64,000 bases of DNA from Candidatus Babelota bacterium (GCA_023379005.1 JAMCTG010000005.1:434001-498000), one strand, 5' to 3'; numbered from the stretch's first letter, positions 16,471-24,975 are shown. The notes: generated by a model not told the origin, from the letters alone. Program-made: numbers and translations.

Positions 16471-17760
16471 TTATAAATTCTTTATGCTCAAAAAATTAGA
16501 AACCGCAAATGAAATTCTCTTACCTAAAATTTTTTGTAAACCATCGCCGATATGAAATTTTCTATATGGAGAAAAAAGTTCTTGAAAATCTTTATTATCA
16601 TCTAAAATTGCAGATGCGCTGTATCGCCCTAGTGCCGCAGCCCAAGTAAGACCTGTTGCTGCACTGACATAATAAATATTCGGATTTTTTTTATCAAATC
16701 CTGCGATTGGAACCAAATCTTTACTTATTCCTATAAGGCCTGGCCACATATATTCAAATTCTATATCTACCTGCGGAAATTTATTTTTTATGTAACAGTT
16801 TAATTTTTCGTAAATAGAAATTTTATTGCATTGTTCATGATCAACATAGCTATTAAAATAACCAGAGCCACCCAAAATTAATCTGTTGTCTGAATTTAAT
16901 CGATAATATTGATAAATAAGATCTGAATCCCAAACCATATAATTTTGCTTTGGAAAAATTTTCTTAATTTGTTCTTGAGATAATGGCTTTGATAAAAGTA
17001 AAAAAGTTTGAACAGTGTAAACTTTGTTTTTTAACAAATCTAAATCTGTTAAAAAATGATCGACACATAAAATAATTTTTTTTGCAAAAACTTTATATGT
17101 ATGTGTTTGAACATAATCTTGATGAACTTGTAAAACTGGCGTTTCTTCATAAATTTTAACACCACTGTTTTTAAGATATTCTTTCATTTGTTGGCAATAT
17201 TGATACGAATTAATTGAAAAAGAATTTGCATAACCAACTGCACCATAATATTTGTCAGAATTTACATAAGATTTTAATTCATCTTTATCCCACAACCATG
17301 TACCAAAACCTAAATGCTTTAAGGCATCGAATTCATATTTGATAAATTTTTTAAATTTTCTGGGGCTATTTGCCAAAAGCAAGGTATCTTGTTTTTGATA
17401 TTCGCAAGACAAATTATATTGTTCAATATTTGACCTTATTAATTCTTGCCCACCTACATTGAAATTCCAAATTTTTTTTGCATCATCCGAGCCATAAGAT
17501 TTAATGAAATGATCAAGATCTAATTCTGAGTTTGGAGTAACATAACCTGAATTTTTTCCTGTCGCACCTGAGCCACAGAAAAATTTTTCTAACAAAATTA
17601 CAGATAAACCTCGTTGCGCAAATTCTTGTGCAGCGCTAAGCCCGGCCATGCCACCGCCGACAATAACAACATCAGTTTTTTTATCTTGAGTTAATTGTTC
17701 AGGTATAATTTTTTCAGCATAACAATAAGGGATATCTATAGGTCTTAAAATTTTGCACAT
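16471..17760 (-). CDS. FAD-dependent oxidoreductase of the DAO family (gamma-glutamylputrescine-oxidase-like)
   Basis: 429 aa. The dinucleotide-binding motif VVIVGGGMAGLSAAQEFAQRGLSVILLEK spans about 31-59, followed by GSGATGKNSGYVTP, a pattern typical of the DAO/PuuB-like branch. The C-terminal FAD-contact segment is YYVSAATGLTWAAALGRYSA. These enzymes oxidise amines or N-methyl amino acids. The two-residue HG or PG flavin signatures of sarcosine oxidase are not evident. It starts directly after the stop of the DoxX-like gene (no gap) and is followed by glyA, hinting at glycine or amine catabolism; that is only contextual. Confidence 0.83.
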   Translation of the reverse strand: MCKILRPIDIPYCYAEKIIPEQLTQDKKTDVVIVGGGMAGLSAAQEFAQRGLSVILLEKFFCGSGATGKNSGYVTPNSELDLDHFIKSYGSDDAKKIWNFNVGGQELIRSNIEQYNLSCEYQKQDTLLLANSPRKFKKFIKYEFDALKHLGFGTWLWDKDELKSYVNSDKYYGAVGYANSFSINSYQYCQQMKEYLKNSGVKIYEETPVLQVHQDYVQTHTYKVFAKKIILCVDHFLTDLDLLKNKVYTVQTFLLLSKPLSQEQIKKIFPKQNYMVWDSDLIYQYYRLNSDNRLILGGSGYFNSYVDHEQCNKISIYEKLNCYIKNKFPQVDIEFEYMWPGLIGISKDLVPIAGFDKKNPNIYYVSAATGLTWAAALGRYSASAILDDNKDFQELFSPYRKFHIGDGLQKILGKRISFAVSNFLSIKNL

Positions 17761-18162
17761 CTATTTTTGAATATTTTTAACAATTACATCAATTTCAGCT
17801 AAAGCATAAATACCTATTGCTATAAGTAAATCTCTAGTCGCGATATCATAATACATTCCCATAGACAATAAATTAATTATAATAATAGCCAAAACACCAA
17901 TAGTTATATAACAGCCAATTCTTGTATATTTAGACAAAATCAAAAGCCCTGTTAAAATCTCTGCTGCTCCAAAAAGCATTAAAAATGTGTTTTGCTCCAC
18001 AGGAAGAACTTCACTAGCAAATGGACTTATATATTTTTGCCAAAAAGTTACCATATTTAAAAATTTATCTGATCCAACAATAATTAAAATTAATCCGTAA
18101 GTATATTTTAACAAATTATAAACTGCATTAAGCCTGTAATACATATTATTTGAAATATTCAT
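17761..18162 (-). CDS. DoxX-like small membrane protein
   Basis: 133 aa with four hydrophobic helices (about 17-36, 63-80, 84-107 and 111-128). It has LILIIVGSDKFLNMVTFWQKYISP in the first helix-loop and LFGAAEILTGLLIL in the second, both typical of the DoxX/DoxD-like family. Members are linked to redox or thiol processes at the membrane in several bacteria, but no activity is shown for this branch. It directly abuts the FAD oxidoreductase gene (stop and start adjacent), so the two products may work together. Confidence 0.7.
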   Translation of the reverse strand: MNISNNMYYRLNAVYNLLKYTYGLILIIVGSDKFLNMVTFWQKYISPFASEVLPVEQNTFLMLFGAAEILTGLLILSKYTRIGCYITIGVLAIIIINLLSMGMYYDIATRDLLIAIGIYALAEIDVIVKNIQK

Positions 18163-18194
18163 AAAAACCCCTGCTTAAAAAACATATTTATTTT

Positions 18195-18902
18195 TTAAAA
18201 TTTTTCAGGAAATTGTTTTACAATTCCTTGTGTAAATCCATCTGCCATCCCTAAAGCTTGTACATAAATTTTGTCATAAGCTGCAACATCATCGTTCCAT
18301 TTCTTACCGAGTCTTGCCACCACTTCTTTTGTTGTCAATGCAAGATGATCATTAAGCATAGATATCATTTCTGCTTCTTTCCAATTAGGATTAGCTCCAC
18401 TCAAAAATTTTGCTATGTCTTTTGCATTTTCATGCCAATTTTTATCTTCTTCCTTCAATTTAGCTTGGTTGCCAGCTTTACCTGCATCAATAATTTTTAC
18501 CGCAATTAAAATATGTTCTTTTAATAATTCTGTTAATTTCTTTCCTGCATCAACTCCATAATATGGAATCATTGCATTACCAAGATCTTCTTGATTTTTC
18601 AAAAGTCTGCCTGCGGCTGTTTTGGTATCAGCTAAATTTGCAATAGCTGATGTAATATATTGACGAGTCCAAATTACGTGATCTGACCACAATTTGCGCA
18701 ATGCTTGATTCAGCTCATATCCTTTTTGTGTATATAAAGGATTTGAATTTCGGATCATTTTTTTACGTTTTAGATCTATCGATCTTTCAATTTTTTTAAC
18801 TTGTTCTACACAGCCACATTTACATGTGGAATCGCAAACTGCTATTACTTGATTAAAAAGAGTAATGGTTAAAAATATTTTATATAAAGTATTAATTTTC
18901 AT
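18195..18902 (-). CDS. exported protein of a conserved, uncharacterised helical family
   Basis: 235 aa. A signal peptide (MKINTLYKIFLTITLFNQVIA) is followed by a Cys cluster (C-x3-CKCGC, about 23-31) and then a helical domain. The domain has highly recognisable blocks: LNQALRKLWSDHVIWTRQYI, RLLKNQEDLGNAMIPYYG, LTELLKEHILIAVKIIDAGKAG, FLSGANPNW and EVVARLGKKWNDDVAAYDKI, ending GIVKQFPEKF. I recall close relatives in Bacillus and other bacteria, always without assigned function and often annotated arbitrarily. Conserved His (H-x-x-W, HIL, HLAL) could bind a metal; that is speculation. It is the first gene of the glyA run, with a ribosome binding site AAAGGAAAAAA. Confidence 0.75.
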   Translation of the reverse strand: MKINTLYKIFLTITLFNQVIAVCDSTCKCGCVEQVKKIERSIDLKRKKMIRNSNPLYTQKGYELNQALRKLWSDHVIWTRQYITSAIANLADTKTAAGRLLKNQEDLGNAMIPYYGVDAGKKLTELLKEHILIAVKIIDAGKAGNQAKLKEEDKNWHENAKDIAKFLSGANPNWKEAEMISMLNDHLALTTKEVVARLGKKWNDDVAAYDKIYVQALGMADGFTQGIVKQFPEKF

Positions 18903-18987
18903 TTTTTTCCTTTCTCGAAATTCTATAAAAAAAATGATTGCAAATTGATCTACAAAAAAGCAATATTTTAAAAAAAGGATTGCGGCT

Positions 18988-19791
18988 ATGAAAATAGTTT
19001 GGAAAGGTACACTATCATTTGGTCTTGTAAATATAAATATAAATCTTTATACGGCTATTAAAGAACATGTTCTGGGTTTTAAATTATTGCATGAAAAATG
19101 TCATACTCCAATTCAGTATGAAAAATATTGTCCGCATTGCAAAAAAGAAGTTACATGGAACGAAGTAGTAAAAGGAATCCAGTTAAAAAATGGTACATAT
19201 TTTATTTTGACTCAAGAAAATTTAAAAAAGTTAAAGCCTGAAAAAACCGACTCCATAACAATTTTACAATTTGTGCCGACTGAAGAAATTCCACCAATAT
19301 ATTTTGAAAATCATTATTACATTGTTCCAGGCAAACTAGGTGAACGTGCTTATGGTTTACTACAAGCAATATTAAAAGAATCCAAAAAAACTGCGATATG
19401 TAAATTTGTAATGAGAGATAAAGAATATTTGTGCGCAGTTGATTCTTATAAAAATGGTTTATTATTAAGTACATTACATTTTGAACAAGAAGTTTTAAAA
19501 ATTGAACCATTTGAATCATTAAAACCTGTAAAGGCTGAAAAATCTGAAATTACTCTTGCAAAGCAATTAATCAACAAACTTTCAAAAACTAAATTTAATA
19601 TCGATCAATACAAAGATGAATTTGTAGAAAAAGTAAGAAAAAAATTGAAAGAAAAAAAAGTTGTAGAAAAAGGACCAAAGAAAAAAGAAAAAGTATATCC
19701 AAGAATAAAAACCCCAACACTTGCCGAATCTCTAAAAGCATCATTGCGAAAAGGCTCGCATGTTAATGGACAGGCACGAGCAAGAAGATGA
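18988..19791 (+). CDS. ku: bacterial Ku DNA-end-binding protein
   Basis: 267 aa. It begins MKIVWKGTLSFGLVNININLYTA, the standard bacterial Ku start (W-x-G-x-I/L-SFGLV-x-I-P-V in relatives). A zinc-ribbon-like stretch HEKCHTPIQYEKYCPHCKKEV (about 33-53) is followed by the ring region and a lysine-rich tail (KKLKEKKVVEKGPKKKEKVYPR) as in many bacterial Ku proteins. Ku binds double-strand ends and normally recruits LigD. No ligase or polymerase domain gene is in the window, so partners must be elsewhere or host-like ligases are used. It ends adjacent to the convergent DNA glycosylase. Confidence 0.95.
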   Translation: MKIVWKGTLSFGLVNININLYTAIKEHVLGFKLLHEKCHTPIQYEKYCPHCKKEVTWNEVVKGIQLKNGTYFILTQENLKKLKPEKTDSITILQFVPTEEIPPIYFENHYYIVPGKLGERAYGLLQAILKESKKTAICKFVMRDKEYLCAVDSYKNGLLLSTLHFEQEVLKIEPFESLKPVKAEKSEITLAKQLINKLSKTKFNIDQYKDEFVEKVRKKLKEKKVVEKGPKKKEKVYPRIKTPTLAESLKASLRKGSHVNGQARARR

Positions 19792-20394
19792 TTATCGCGA
19801 AACAAATGGATTATCTTTTATAAAAAATCTTAATAGTGCGCAAGCTGCTTTTGAAATACCAATTCGTTTAGATTTTACAATTTCAATTTGTTCTTTTGAC
19901 AAATCTATAATCATTAATTCTCCATTTTTTGTAAGATCATAATGATTAAATTTTTTATTTATTTTTAATGCTTGAGTTAATTTTCCAGGTCCATTTGTTA
20001 AATCTTTAATGTTTTTTTTGTGACGATTTTTCATCATTTGTTCAATACCATAAACTGGTTCAAGCGCTCTTATTAAAACTCCTCCAGCTTCAGTTTTTTT
20101 ATCTCTAGAAACTGCATTGATACAATAATGATTTCCATACGTAAAATATATATATGCATGACCTACAGGACCAAACATTGCGCTATTTCTTTCAGTTTTT
20201 CCAATATAACAGTGACTGGCAGGATCACTTTTTGTATAACATTCTGTCTCCACAATTTTGCCAACCAAAAACTGTTCATCAATTTTTCTTACAAGAAATT
20301 TTCCAAGAAGTTCTTGTGCAACTTTTTTGGTTTGCCGAGCATAAAAACTTCTTGGTAAAATATATTTTTCTAATTTTTTAAAAATCTGTTGCAT
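19792..20394 (-). CDS. mpg: 3-methyladenine DNA glycosylase (AAG/Mpg family)
   Basis: 200 aa, full length for the family. Landmarks are SFYARQTKKVAQELLGKFLVRK, IVETECYTKSDPASHCYIGKTERNSAMFGPVGHAYIYFTYGNHYCIN and GPGKLTQALKI. The TE in IVETE includes the base-activating Glu, and HAYIYFTYG holds the Tyr intercalation region. It removes alkylated purines, starting base-excision repair. Its stop directly adjoins the Ku stop on the other strand, and its first 25 nt overlap the end of the Cys-rich gene at 20370, so it is likely expressed from that gene's promoter. Confidence 0.93.
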   Translation of the reverse strand: MQQIFKKLEKYILPRSFYARQTKKVAQELLGKFLVRKIDEQFLVGKIVETECYTKSDPASHCYIGKTERNSAMFGPVGHAYIYFTYGNHYCINAVSRDKKTEAGGVLIRALEPVYGIEQMMKNRHKKNIKDLTNGPGKLTQALKINKKFNHYDLTKNGELMIIDLSKEQIEIVKSKRIGISKAACALLRFFIKDNPFVSR

Positions 20395-20771
20395 ACTTCA
20401 TACAATTCATCACAAATTTCTATACAGTCATTGCATTCATCTGAACAATTTTTCACACCTGCAGCGCAAACATTTCTGCATTCACCGCAAATTTTTACGC
20501 ATTTGTCTGCAATGGTAATAAATTCTTTATGAAGGCAATCTATATCTTTGCATGTTTTTTCATGTCTTCTTGCTTCTTCAATAGCATCTTCGCTTGCTTT
20601 AACACAATCATGACATGCATTTACAGATTCTTTTTGAGCATTTTCTAATAATTTTGGATCATTTTCGTTAACAGCATCAATGACTTTCTTGCAAGCTACA
20701 ATACATTCCTGACTTTTTTGCATGCACAAATTTAACTTTTCAATTAATGCTTCAGTCAAATTTTTTGTCAT
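20370..20771 (-). CDS. Cys-rich four-helix-bundle protein (Csp/DUF326-like)
   Basis: 133 aa with no signal peptide and 14 cysteines spaced along amphipathic helices: LCMQKSQECIVACKKV, CHDCVKASED, CKDIDCLHK, and the dense block CVKICGECRNVCAAGVKNCSDECNDCIEICDELYEVC. This matches the layout of cytosolic copper-storage proteins (Csp3) and the DUF326 family, where Cys lining the helix bundle bind Cu(I). A good SD (AAGGAG) precedes the ATG. Copper storage or detoxification is a family-based guess; zinc or redox roles are possible. It leads the two-gene unit with the glycosylase. Confidence 0.75.
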   Translation of the reverse strand: MTKNLTEALIEKLNLCMQKSQECIVACKKVIDAVNENDPKLLENAQKESVNACHDCVKASEDAIEEARRHEKTCKDIDCLHKEFITIADKCVKICGECRNVCAAGVKNCSDECNDCIEICDELYEVCNRFLKN

Positions 20772-20909
20772 AATTATCTCCTTAATTTTATATTTGTTAT
20801 TTTAATTTATAAATATAATTCTTTGCAAGTAGCTCTAGTGATTAAAATTATTGATTTTATATTTAACAAAAATTTAAAATAATAAAAATTATTAAAACAA
20901 GGGGAAATT

Positions 20910-21248
20910 ATGGCTTTAAAATTAAATCCTAAAGCAGTAGAACATGCAAAAATGTTAATTGCAAAAGATGAAGTTGACCATATGCATAAAAATTGGCAAG
21001 AAGAACAGCCCACAAAAGATGAAGTAGACAGATATTTAAATACACATTCACTTGAAGAATTAGGTCTATGGTATCTGGCAATTGATACAGATGAAGATCC
21101 AAAAAGCATGCAAAAATATAGATTGCCAATAGGTGATTTCAGTTTAATCTACAAGTCAGGCATTGAAGCTGCACAAAAGTCAGCAAAAAATACAGAAATT
21201 GAAAATGCTGCAAAACAGTTACTCGGGATAATTGAGAAAAAGAAGTAA
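20910..21248 (+). CDS. conserved small cytosolic protein of unknown function
   Basis: 112 aa. It begins MALKLNPKAVEHAKMLIAKDEV and carries HSLEELGLWYLAIDTDEDPKSMQKYRLPIGDF, which I recognise as a widespread bacterial family (typically W-x3-P-S-x-E-x-N, YGKWYLGID, Y-x-FPYGDF) that has no known activity. The N-terminal helix, a central Trp-Tyr strand and the final helical region look intact, so the gene is complete. SD AAGGGGA lies 8 nt before the ATG. It stands alone between divergent and co-directional neighbours. Confidence 0.7.
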   Translation: MALKLNPKAVEHAKMLIAKDEVDHMHKNWQEEQPTKDEVDRYLNTHSLEELGLWYLAIDTDEDPKSMQKYRLPIGDFSLIYKSGIEAAQKSAKNTEIENAAKQLLGIIEKKK

Positions 21249-21318
21249 GAATTTTCTTACAAATTAAGAATTTTGGATCAAATCTCACTCTAATTTCGAC
21301 AATCCTTATTTATTCTAA

Positions 21319-21346
21319 TTGACAATATTTTTAGTTTATTTATACT
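21319..21346 (+). promoter_or_regulatory. strong sigma70-type promoter for the lipoprotein hydrolase pair
   Basis: TTGACA (21319-21324), a 16-nt spacer and TATACT (21341-21346) form a near-consensus promoter 36 nt upstream of the ATG at 21382. It is the best sigma70 match I saw on the plus strand of this window. Confidence 0.7.
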
Positions 21347-21381
21347 GAAAATTGCGTTAGTTATGCCTATTTGAGGGTTAA

Positions 21382-22284
21382 ATGTTTAAAAAAAGTATTA
21401 TTTTTCAAATTTTCTTAATATTTATATCAATTAATACGCTTCCTGCCTGTTTTTTTAAAAAAAGAGAAAAAGTAGTGGTTCCAAATTTAAATTCTGAAAA
21501 AAATGTAACAATTTTCGTTCACGGAACTCTTCCGCCACTAATTGCAAAGTTAGCGAATAAACTTGATTGTCCTATTGGGCTGACCAGATTTAATGACATG
21601 AGTATTTTTTCATTTACAAAAAGAATAGCTAAAGCCATGCATAAAACTGATCCTGAACAATTCAATTTAAATAATTTTCACTTTTTTGGATGGTCAGGAA
21701 AATTAAGTTTTGAGGAAAGAAAAAAGGCTGCTGAGCATCTTTATAATGAAATCAAAAAAGTTAGCGGTAAAATTATATTAATTGGTCACAGCCATGGTGG
21801 AAATGTTGCTCTACATTTGGCAGAAGTAGCAGAAAAAAATAATGACACCAGTTTGCAAATTGATAAATTAGTTTTGATGGGAACACCTGTTCAACATGTC
21901 ACAGAACATTTAGCTAATTCTGACATTTTCAAAAAAGTAATTTCACTATTTTCTCGAACTGATAATATTCAAGTCTTAGATCCTCAAGGATTGTATAAAG
22001 AAACACAACAAATTGATAGCTTTAAAAAGTATTTCTTTTCACAAAGAATGTTTAATAATAGCGATAAAGTAATTCATGCAAGAGTTTTATTTAATAAATC
22101 AAATCCTTCTCATATCGATTTCATAACTCCAAAATTTGCAAAATTTATTCCTGATATTTTAAAAATTGTCGAAAGACAATCTTTAACAAGTGATCAAATT
22201 TACACAATAAATCTTAATAACAACCAAAAAATTGCTCATATTGTGCATCTTAAAAAATTCGGTTCGCACAAAAAATATATATAG
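21382..22284 (+). CDS. lipoprotein alpha/beta-hydrolase (lipase-like), copy 1
   Basis: 300 aa with a lipobox LPAC (Cys23). Hydrolase marks are VTIFVHGTLPP (oxyanion region, about 42-52) and the nucleophile elbow GHSHGG with Ser137. The conserved segments LVLMGTPVQHVTEHLANSDIF, IQVLDPQGLYKET and NKSNPSHIDF recur in the next gene, which is a clear paralogue. The likely third catalytic residue is the His in SHIDF. The protein should be anchored to a membrane facing the periplasm or cell surface and act on an ester or lipid. A near-consensus promoter precedes it. Confidence 0.82.
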   Translation: MFKKSIIFQIFLIFISINTLPACFFKKREKVVVPNLNSEKNVTIFVHGTLPPLIAKLANKLDCPIGLTRFNDMSIFSFTKRIAKAMHKTDPEQFNLNNFHFFGWSGKLSFEERKKAAEHLYNEIKKVSGKIILIGHSHGGNVALHLAEVAEKNNDTSLQIDKLVLMGTPVQHVTEHLANSDIFKKVISLFSRTDNIQVLDPQGLYKETQQIDSFKKYFFSQRMFNNSDKVIHARVLFNKSNPSHIDFITPKFAKFIPDILKIVERQSLTSDQIYTINLNNNQKIAHIVHLKKFGSHKKYI

Positions 22285-22337
22285 CATTTATTTTTAAAAA
22301 TTAATCTGTATATAATCGGACTATGAGGTAATAAGTT

Positions 22338-23255
22338 ATGAAAAAAATAATAACAATTTTTTGTTGCCTACTTGTCTCAGGTTGCGTCTTTCGCACTAAG
22401 AAAAAAAGCAGCCCATTATCCTTGGATAAAAATTCTACTAGACCAATTACTATTTTTATTCATGGCACTTTAGAATCTTTTTATTCACCATATGTTCACT
22501 CATTTAAACTACCCCCCGGGCTCGCACAGGCGAACGACATGCCTGGCAAATTTTCACTCAGTTCACGAGTTCCTAAAATTTTAAATAAATATCATCCTGA
22601 AAAATATCCTTTATCAGATTTCTATTTATTTACTTGGCAAGGACAATTGACATTTAAAGACAGAAAAAAAGCAGCCCAACATTTACATAATTTATTAAAT
22701 GGATATAAAGGAAAAATTACGATAATCACACATAGTCATGGTGGAAATGTTGCATTAAATTTGGCACATTTTTCCAAAGAAAATCCCGAAAATCAGTTAA
22801 AAATTGATAAATTAATTTTACTCGCTTGCCCAGTTCAAAAAGTTACAGAAAAATTTGCAAAATCAGATGTTTTTGAAAAAGTTTATTCTTTATATTCAAC
22901 ATCTGATATGTTCCAAATTTTAGATCCCCAAGGAGTTTATAAAGAATCTAAAAAAATCAGAGATAAAGGCGAATACGTACCATTTTTATCTGAAAGACGT
23001 CTTCCAAGAGCTCCCAACACTGTACAGGCAAGAATTGTTCTAAATAAATCTAATCCAAAGCATATAAATTTCTTATTATGCAGTTTTTTAAAACATTTGC
23101 CTGATATTATTGAACTACTTGACACCCAAGAAATTTGCAAAAATTGCGCTATAAATGTGCCCAGTAGAGGCAAACCATATTTTGTAATTCCACTTACCAT
23201 AAACTCCAAATATAGAATGAGAAAAGCAGATGTCTGTGCCAAAAAAGCCGAATAG
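22338..23255 (+). CDS. lipoprotein alpha/beta-hydrolase (lipase-like), copy 2
   Basis: 305 aa, paralogue of the gene at 21382 across its whole length. The lipobox is LLVSGC (Cys16). The oxyanion segment is ITIFIHGTLESF, and the nucleophile elbow is THSHGG, with Thr in place of the first Gly. LILLACPVQKVTEKFAKSDVF, QILDPQGVYKES and NKSNPKHINF match copy 1. The C-terminus differs and has extra cysteines (ICKNCA). It lies 53 nt after copy 1 with its own AGGTAA site. The two may differ in substrate. Surface or periplasmic esterase is the best guess. Confidence 0.82.
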   Translation: MKKIITIFCCLLVSGCVFRTKKKSSPLSLDKNSTRPITIFIHGTLESFYSPYVHSFKLPPGLAQANDMPGKFSLSSRVPKILNKYHPEKYPLSDFYLFTWQGQLTFKDRKKAAQHLHNLLNGYKGKITIITHSHGGNVALNLAHFSKENPENQLKIDKLILLACPVQKVTEKFAKSDVFEKVYSLYSTSDMFQILDPQGVYKESKKIRDKGEYVPFLSERRLPRAPNTVQARIVLNKSNPKHINFLLCSFLKHLPDIIELLDTQEICKNCAINVPSRGKPYFVIPLTINSKYRMRKADVCAKKAE

Positions 23256-23343
23256 ACCTAAAAAATTTGCAATTTTGAGCTTATTTTTTATAATAAATAA
23301 TAGAATAATGCCCTTTATAAACTATTAATTTGAAGGAATCAGA

Positions 23344-23916
23344 GTGATTTTAGCTGGTGATTTAAGAAAAGGTTCTAAAATTCTTTTTAAAAATGAACCA
23401 TATGTTGTGGCAGATTTTCAGTTGGTTAAGCCTGGAAAAGGTGGCACTTATATGAGAACTAAATTGAAAAATCTAATAAGTGGGCTAATGCATGAAGAAA
23501 CATTCAGATCCGATGAAAAATTAGCAACACCAAATCTTGAATATCGCAATGTCATGTATGTTTATAAAGAAGGCGATTCATACCAGTTCCTTGACCAAGA
23601 AAGCTACGAACAAATTGAGTTAACAGCAAAACAACTTGGTGACGTAGTAAATTTCTTAAAAGAACAAACAATATATACAATTTTATATTTCGATGACAGA
23701 CCTATCGAAGTTAATCCTCCTCTATTTATGGAATTAAAAGTAGTTTCAGCTCCTCCTGGAGTTCGTGGAGATACTGCTCAGGGCGCAGTTACAAAACCTG
23801 CAATACTAGAAACAGGACTTACTCTCAATGTTCCTTTATTCGTCGATGAAGGCAGTATAATTAAAGTTGATACACGAGATGCAAAATATGTTGAACGTAT
23901 CGATAAGAAACGATAG
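23344..23916 (+). CDS. efp: translation elongation factor P
   Basis: 190 aa, starting with GTG at 23344 behind GAAGGAA. No ATG gives the normal N-terminus. Landmarks are ILAGDLRKGSKILFKNEPYVV, QLVKPGKGGTYMRTKLKNL (with the Lys of GKGG at the site modified in many bacteria) and the C-terminal OB domain ELKVVSAPPGVRGDTAQGAVTKPAILETGL. EF-P rescues ribosomes stalled at proline runs. Lysine at the tip suggests modification of the EpmA type or none, but no modifying gene is in this window. nusB follows after 13 nt. Confidence 0.97.
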   Translation: MILAGDLRKGSKILFKNEPYVVADFQLVKPGKGGTYMRTKLKNLISGLMHEETFRSDEKLATPNLEYRNVMYVYKEGDSYQFLDQESYEQIELTAKQLGDVVNFLKEQTIYTILYFDDRPIEVNPPLFMELKVVSAPPGVRGDTAQGAVTKPAILETGLTLNVPLFVDEGSIIKVDTRDAKYVERIDKKR

Positions 23917-23929
23917 AAGAAAAAATAAC

Positions 23930-24391
23930 ATGGATATAAAGCCCGAACATGAGATTGTAGATTGCAATTCTCTTTCTCAAAAAGATCAACGTGGTTTAAT
24001 ATTGCATATTCTATATGCTTGCGATGCAAATGATTATTCAACAATCTTTGAAAACATTGTTGAAAACATTGCTCGAGGATTCGATTTAATTATTCCAAAA
24101 GATAGTTTTGTATACACAACTTCAAAAGCCATTGTTGAAAATCGAGAATCACTTGATGATAATTATAAACATATGATTGACAATTGGAGATTTGAACGCG
24201 TTGGTGTTTGCACAAAATTGATTCTTAGACTTGCTTTTTGGGAGCTATTAAATACTGATACACCTGCAAGTATTATAATTAATGAGGCAATTGAACTTGC
24301 CAAATGTTTTGCAGAACAAGATTCTTATAAATTTATCAATGGCATTTTGGACGAATACATTAAAAGTAAAGAACGTCAGGCTTCTTCCTGA
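23930..24391 (+). CDS. nusB: transcription antitermination factor NusB
   Basis: 153 aa from the ATG at 23930, just after the efp stop; an upstream in-frame ATG lies inside efp and is unlikely. The all-helical NusB fold is indicated by KDQRGLILHILYACDAND (first helix), DNWRFERVGVCTKLILRLAFWELL and the signature PASIIINEAIELAKCFAEQDSYKFINGILD. NusB with NusE binds boxA and promotes full-length rRNA transcription. It overlaps the convergent gene at 24376 by 16 nt. The ending KERQASS is a little longer than typical. Confidence 0.92.
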   Translation: MDIKPEHEIVDCNSLSQKDQRGLILHILYACDANDYSTIFENIVENIARGFDLIIPKDSFVYTTSKAIVENRESLDDNYKHMIDNWRFERVGVCTKLILRLAFWELLNTDTPASIIINEAIELAKCFAEQDSYKFINGILDEYIKSKERQASS

Positions 24392-24963
24392 AAACTTTTT
24401 GTATTATCTTTATAATCAATATTATATTTTCTTAAAAATTTTTTCAGTTCAGAAGTAAATTTATGATTAGATCTGACTTGAAAATGACATCCATGAATTT
24501 CTGCCAATTTTTTTTCTTCTAATATTTGTTTTTCAAACTTATCTTTTAAATAAGTATTTTTTTCGACAGCCAGCCAATATACATTTTTCATTTCCCAATA
24601 ATGTGTATTATTACCACAATCTAAAATACGATGTAAATTTGAAGATGGATCAGCTAATACACATTCAAATTTTGTAGGAACATTTTTTTCTTTTGCAAGT
24701 TTTAAACCTTCAACAATTTCATAAATTAATCCACGTAAATTTCTTTGGTCTTGAGATGAGCTAAATATTTGTAATTTTTGAATTAACAAATTAAATTGCG
24801 GGGTTGCATGAAAAATATCTATAGCTTCTTCAAGATTTTTAAAATTGGCATGAATATACTTATCATTTTTTAAAGTTCTTAAAATTGCCAAAAATTGTTG
24901 TTTTGAGCCGAATGCAAAAAATGTGATAAACAAACTAGCAAAATAATAATATTTTGAAATCAT
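24376..24963 (-). CDS. exported protein with a possible PD-(D/E)XK-type nuclease core
   Basis: 195 aa with a signal peptide (MISKYYYFASLFITFFAFGS). The central part reads like a PD-(D/E)XK fold: a helix with Glu (LIYEIVEGLKLAKE, about 92-105), a strand FECVLAD, then RILDCGN followed by HYWEMKNVYWLAVEK. Together these give the D-x9-E-x-K pattern (about 123-135). The remainder is helical and ends FLRKYNIDY. If right, this is an exported nuclease-like protein; similar domains occur in secreted toxins. The reading is from motif spacing only and could be coincidence. It lies 12 nt downstream of ybeY and overlaps nusB tail to tail. Confidence 0.6.
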   Translation of the reverse strand: MISKYYYFASLFITFFAFGSKQQFLAILRTLKNDKYIHANFKNLEEAIDIFHATPQFNLLIQKLQIFSSSQDQRNLRGLIYEIVEGLKLAKEKNVPTKFECVLADPSSNLHRILDCGNNTHYWEMKNVYWLAVEKNTYLKDKFEKQILEEKKLAEIHGCHFQVRSNHKFTSELKKFLRKYNIDYKDNTKSFQEEA

Positions 24964-24975
24964 AAAGTTCCTAAA

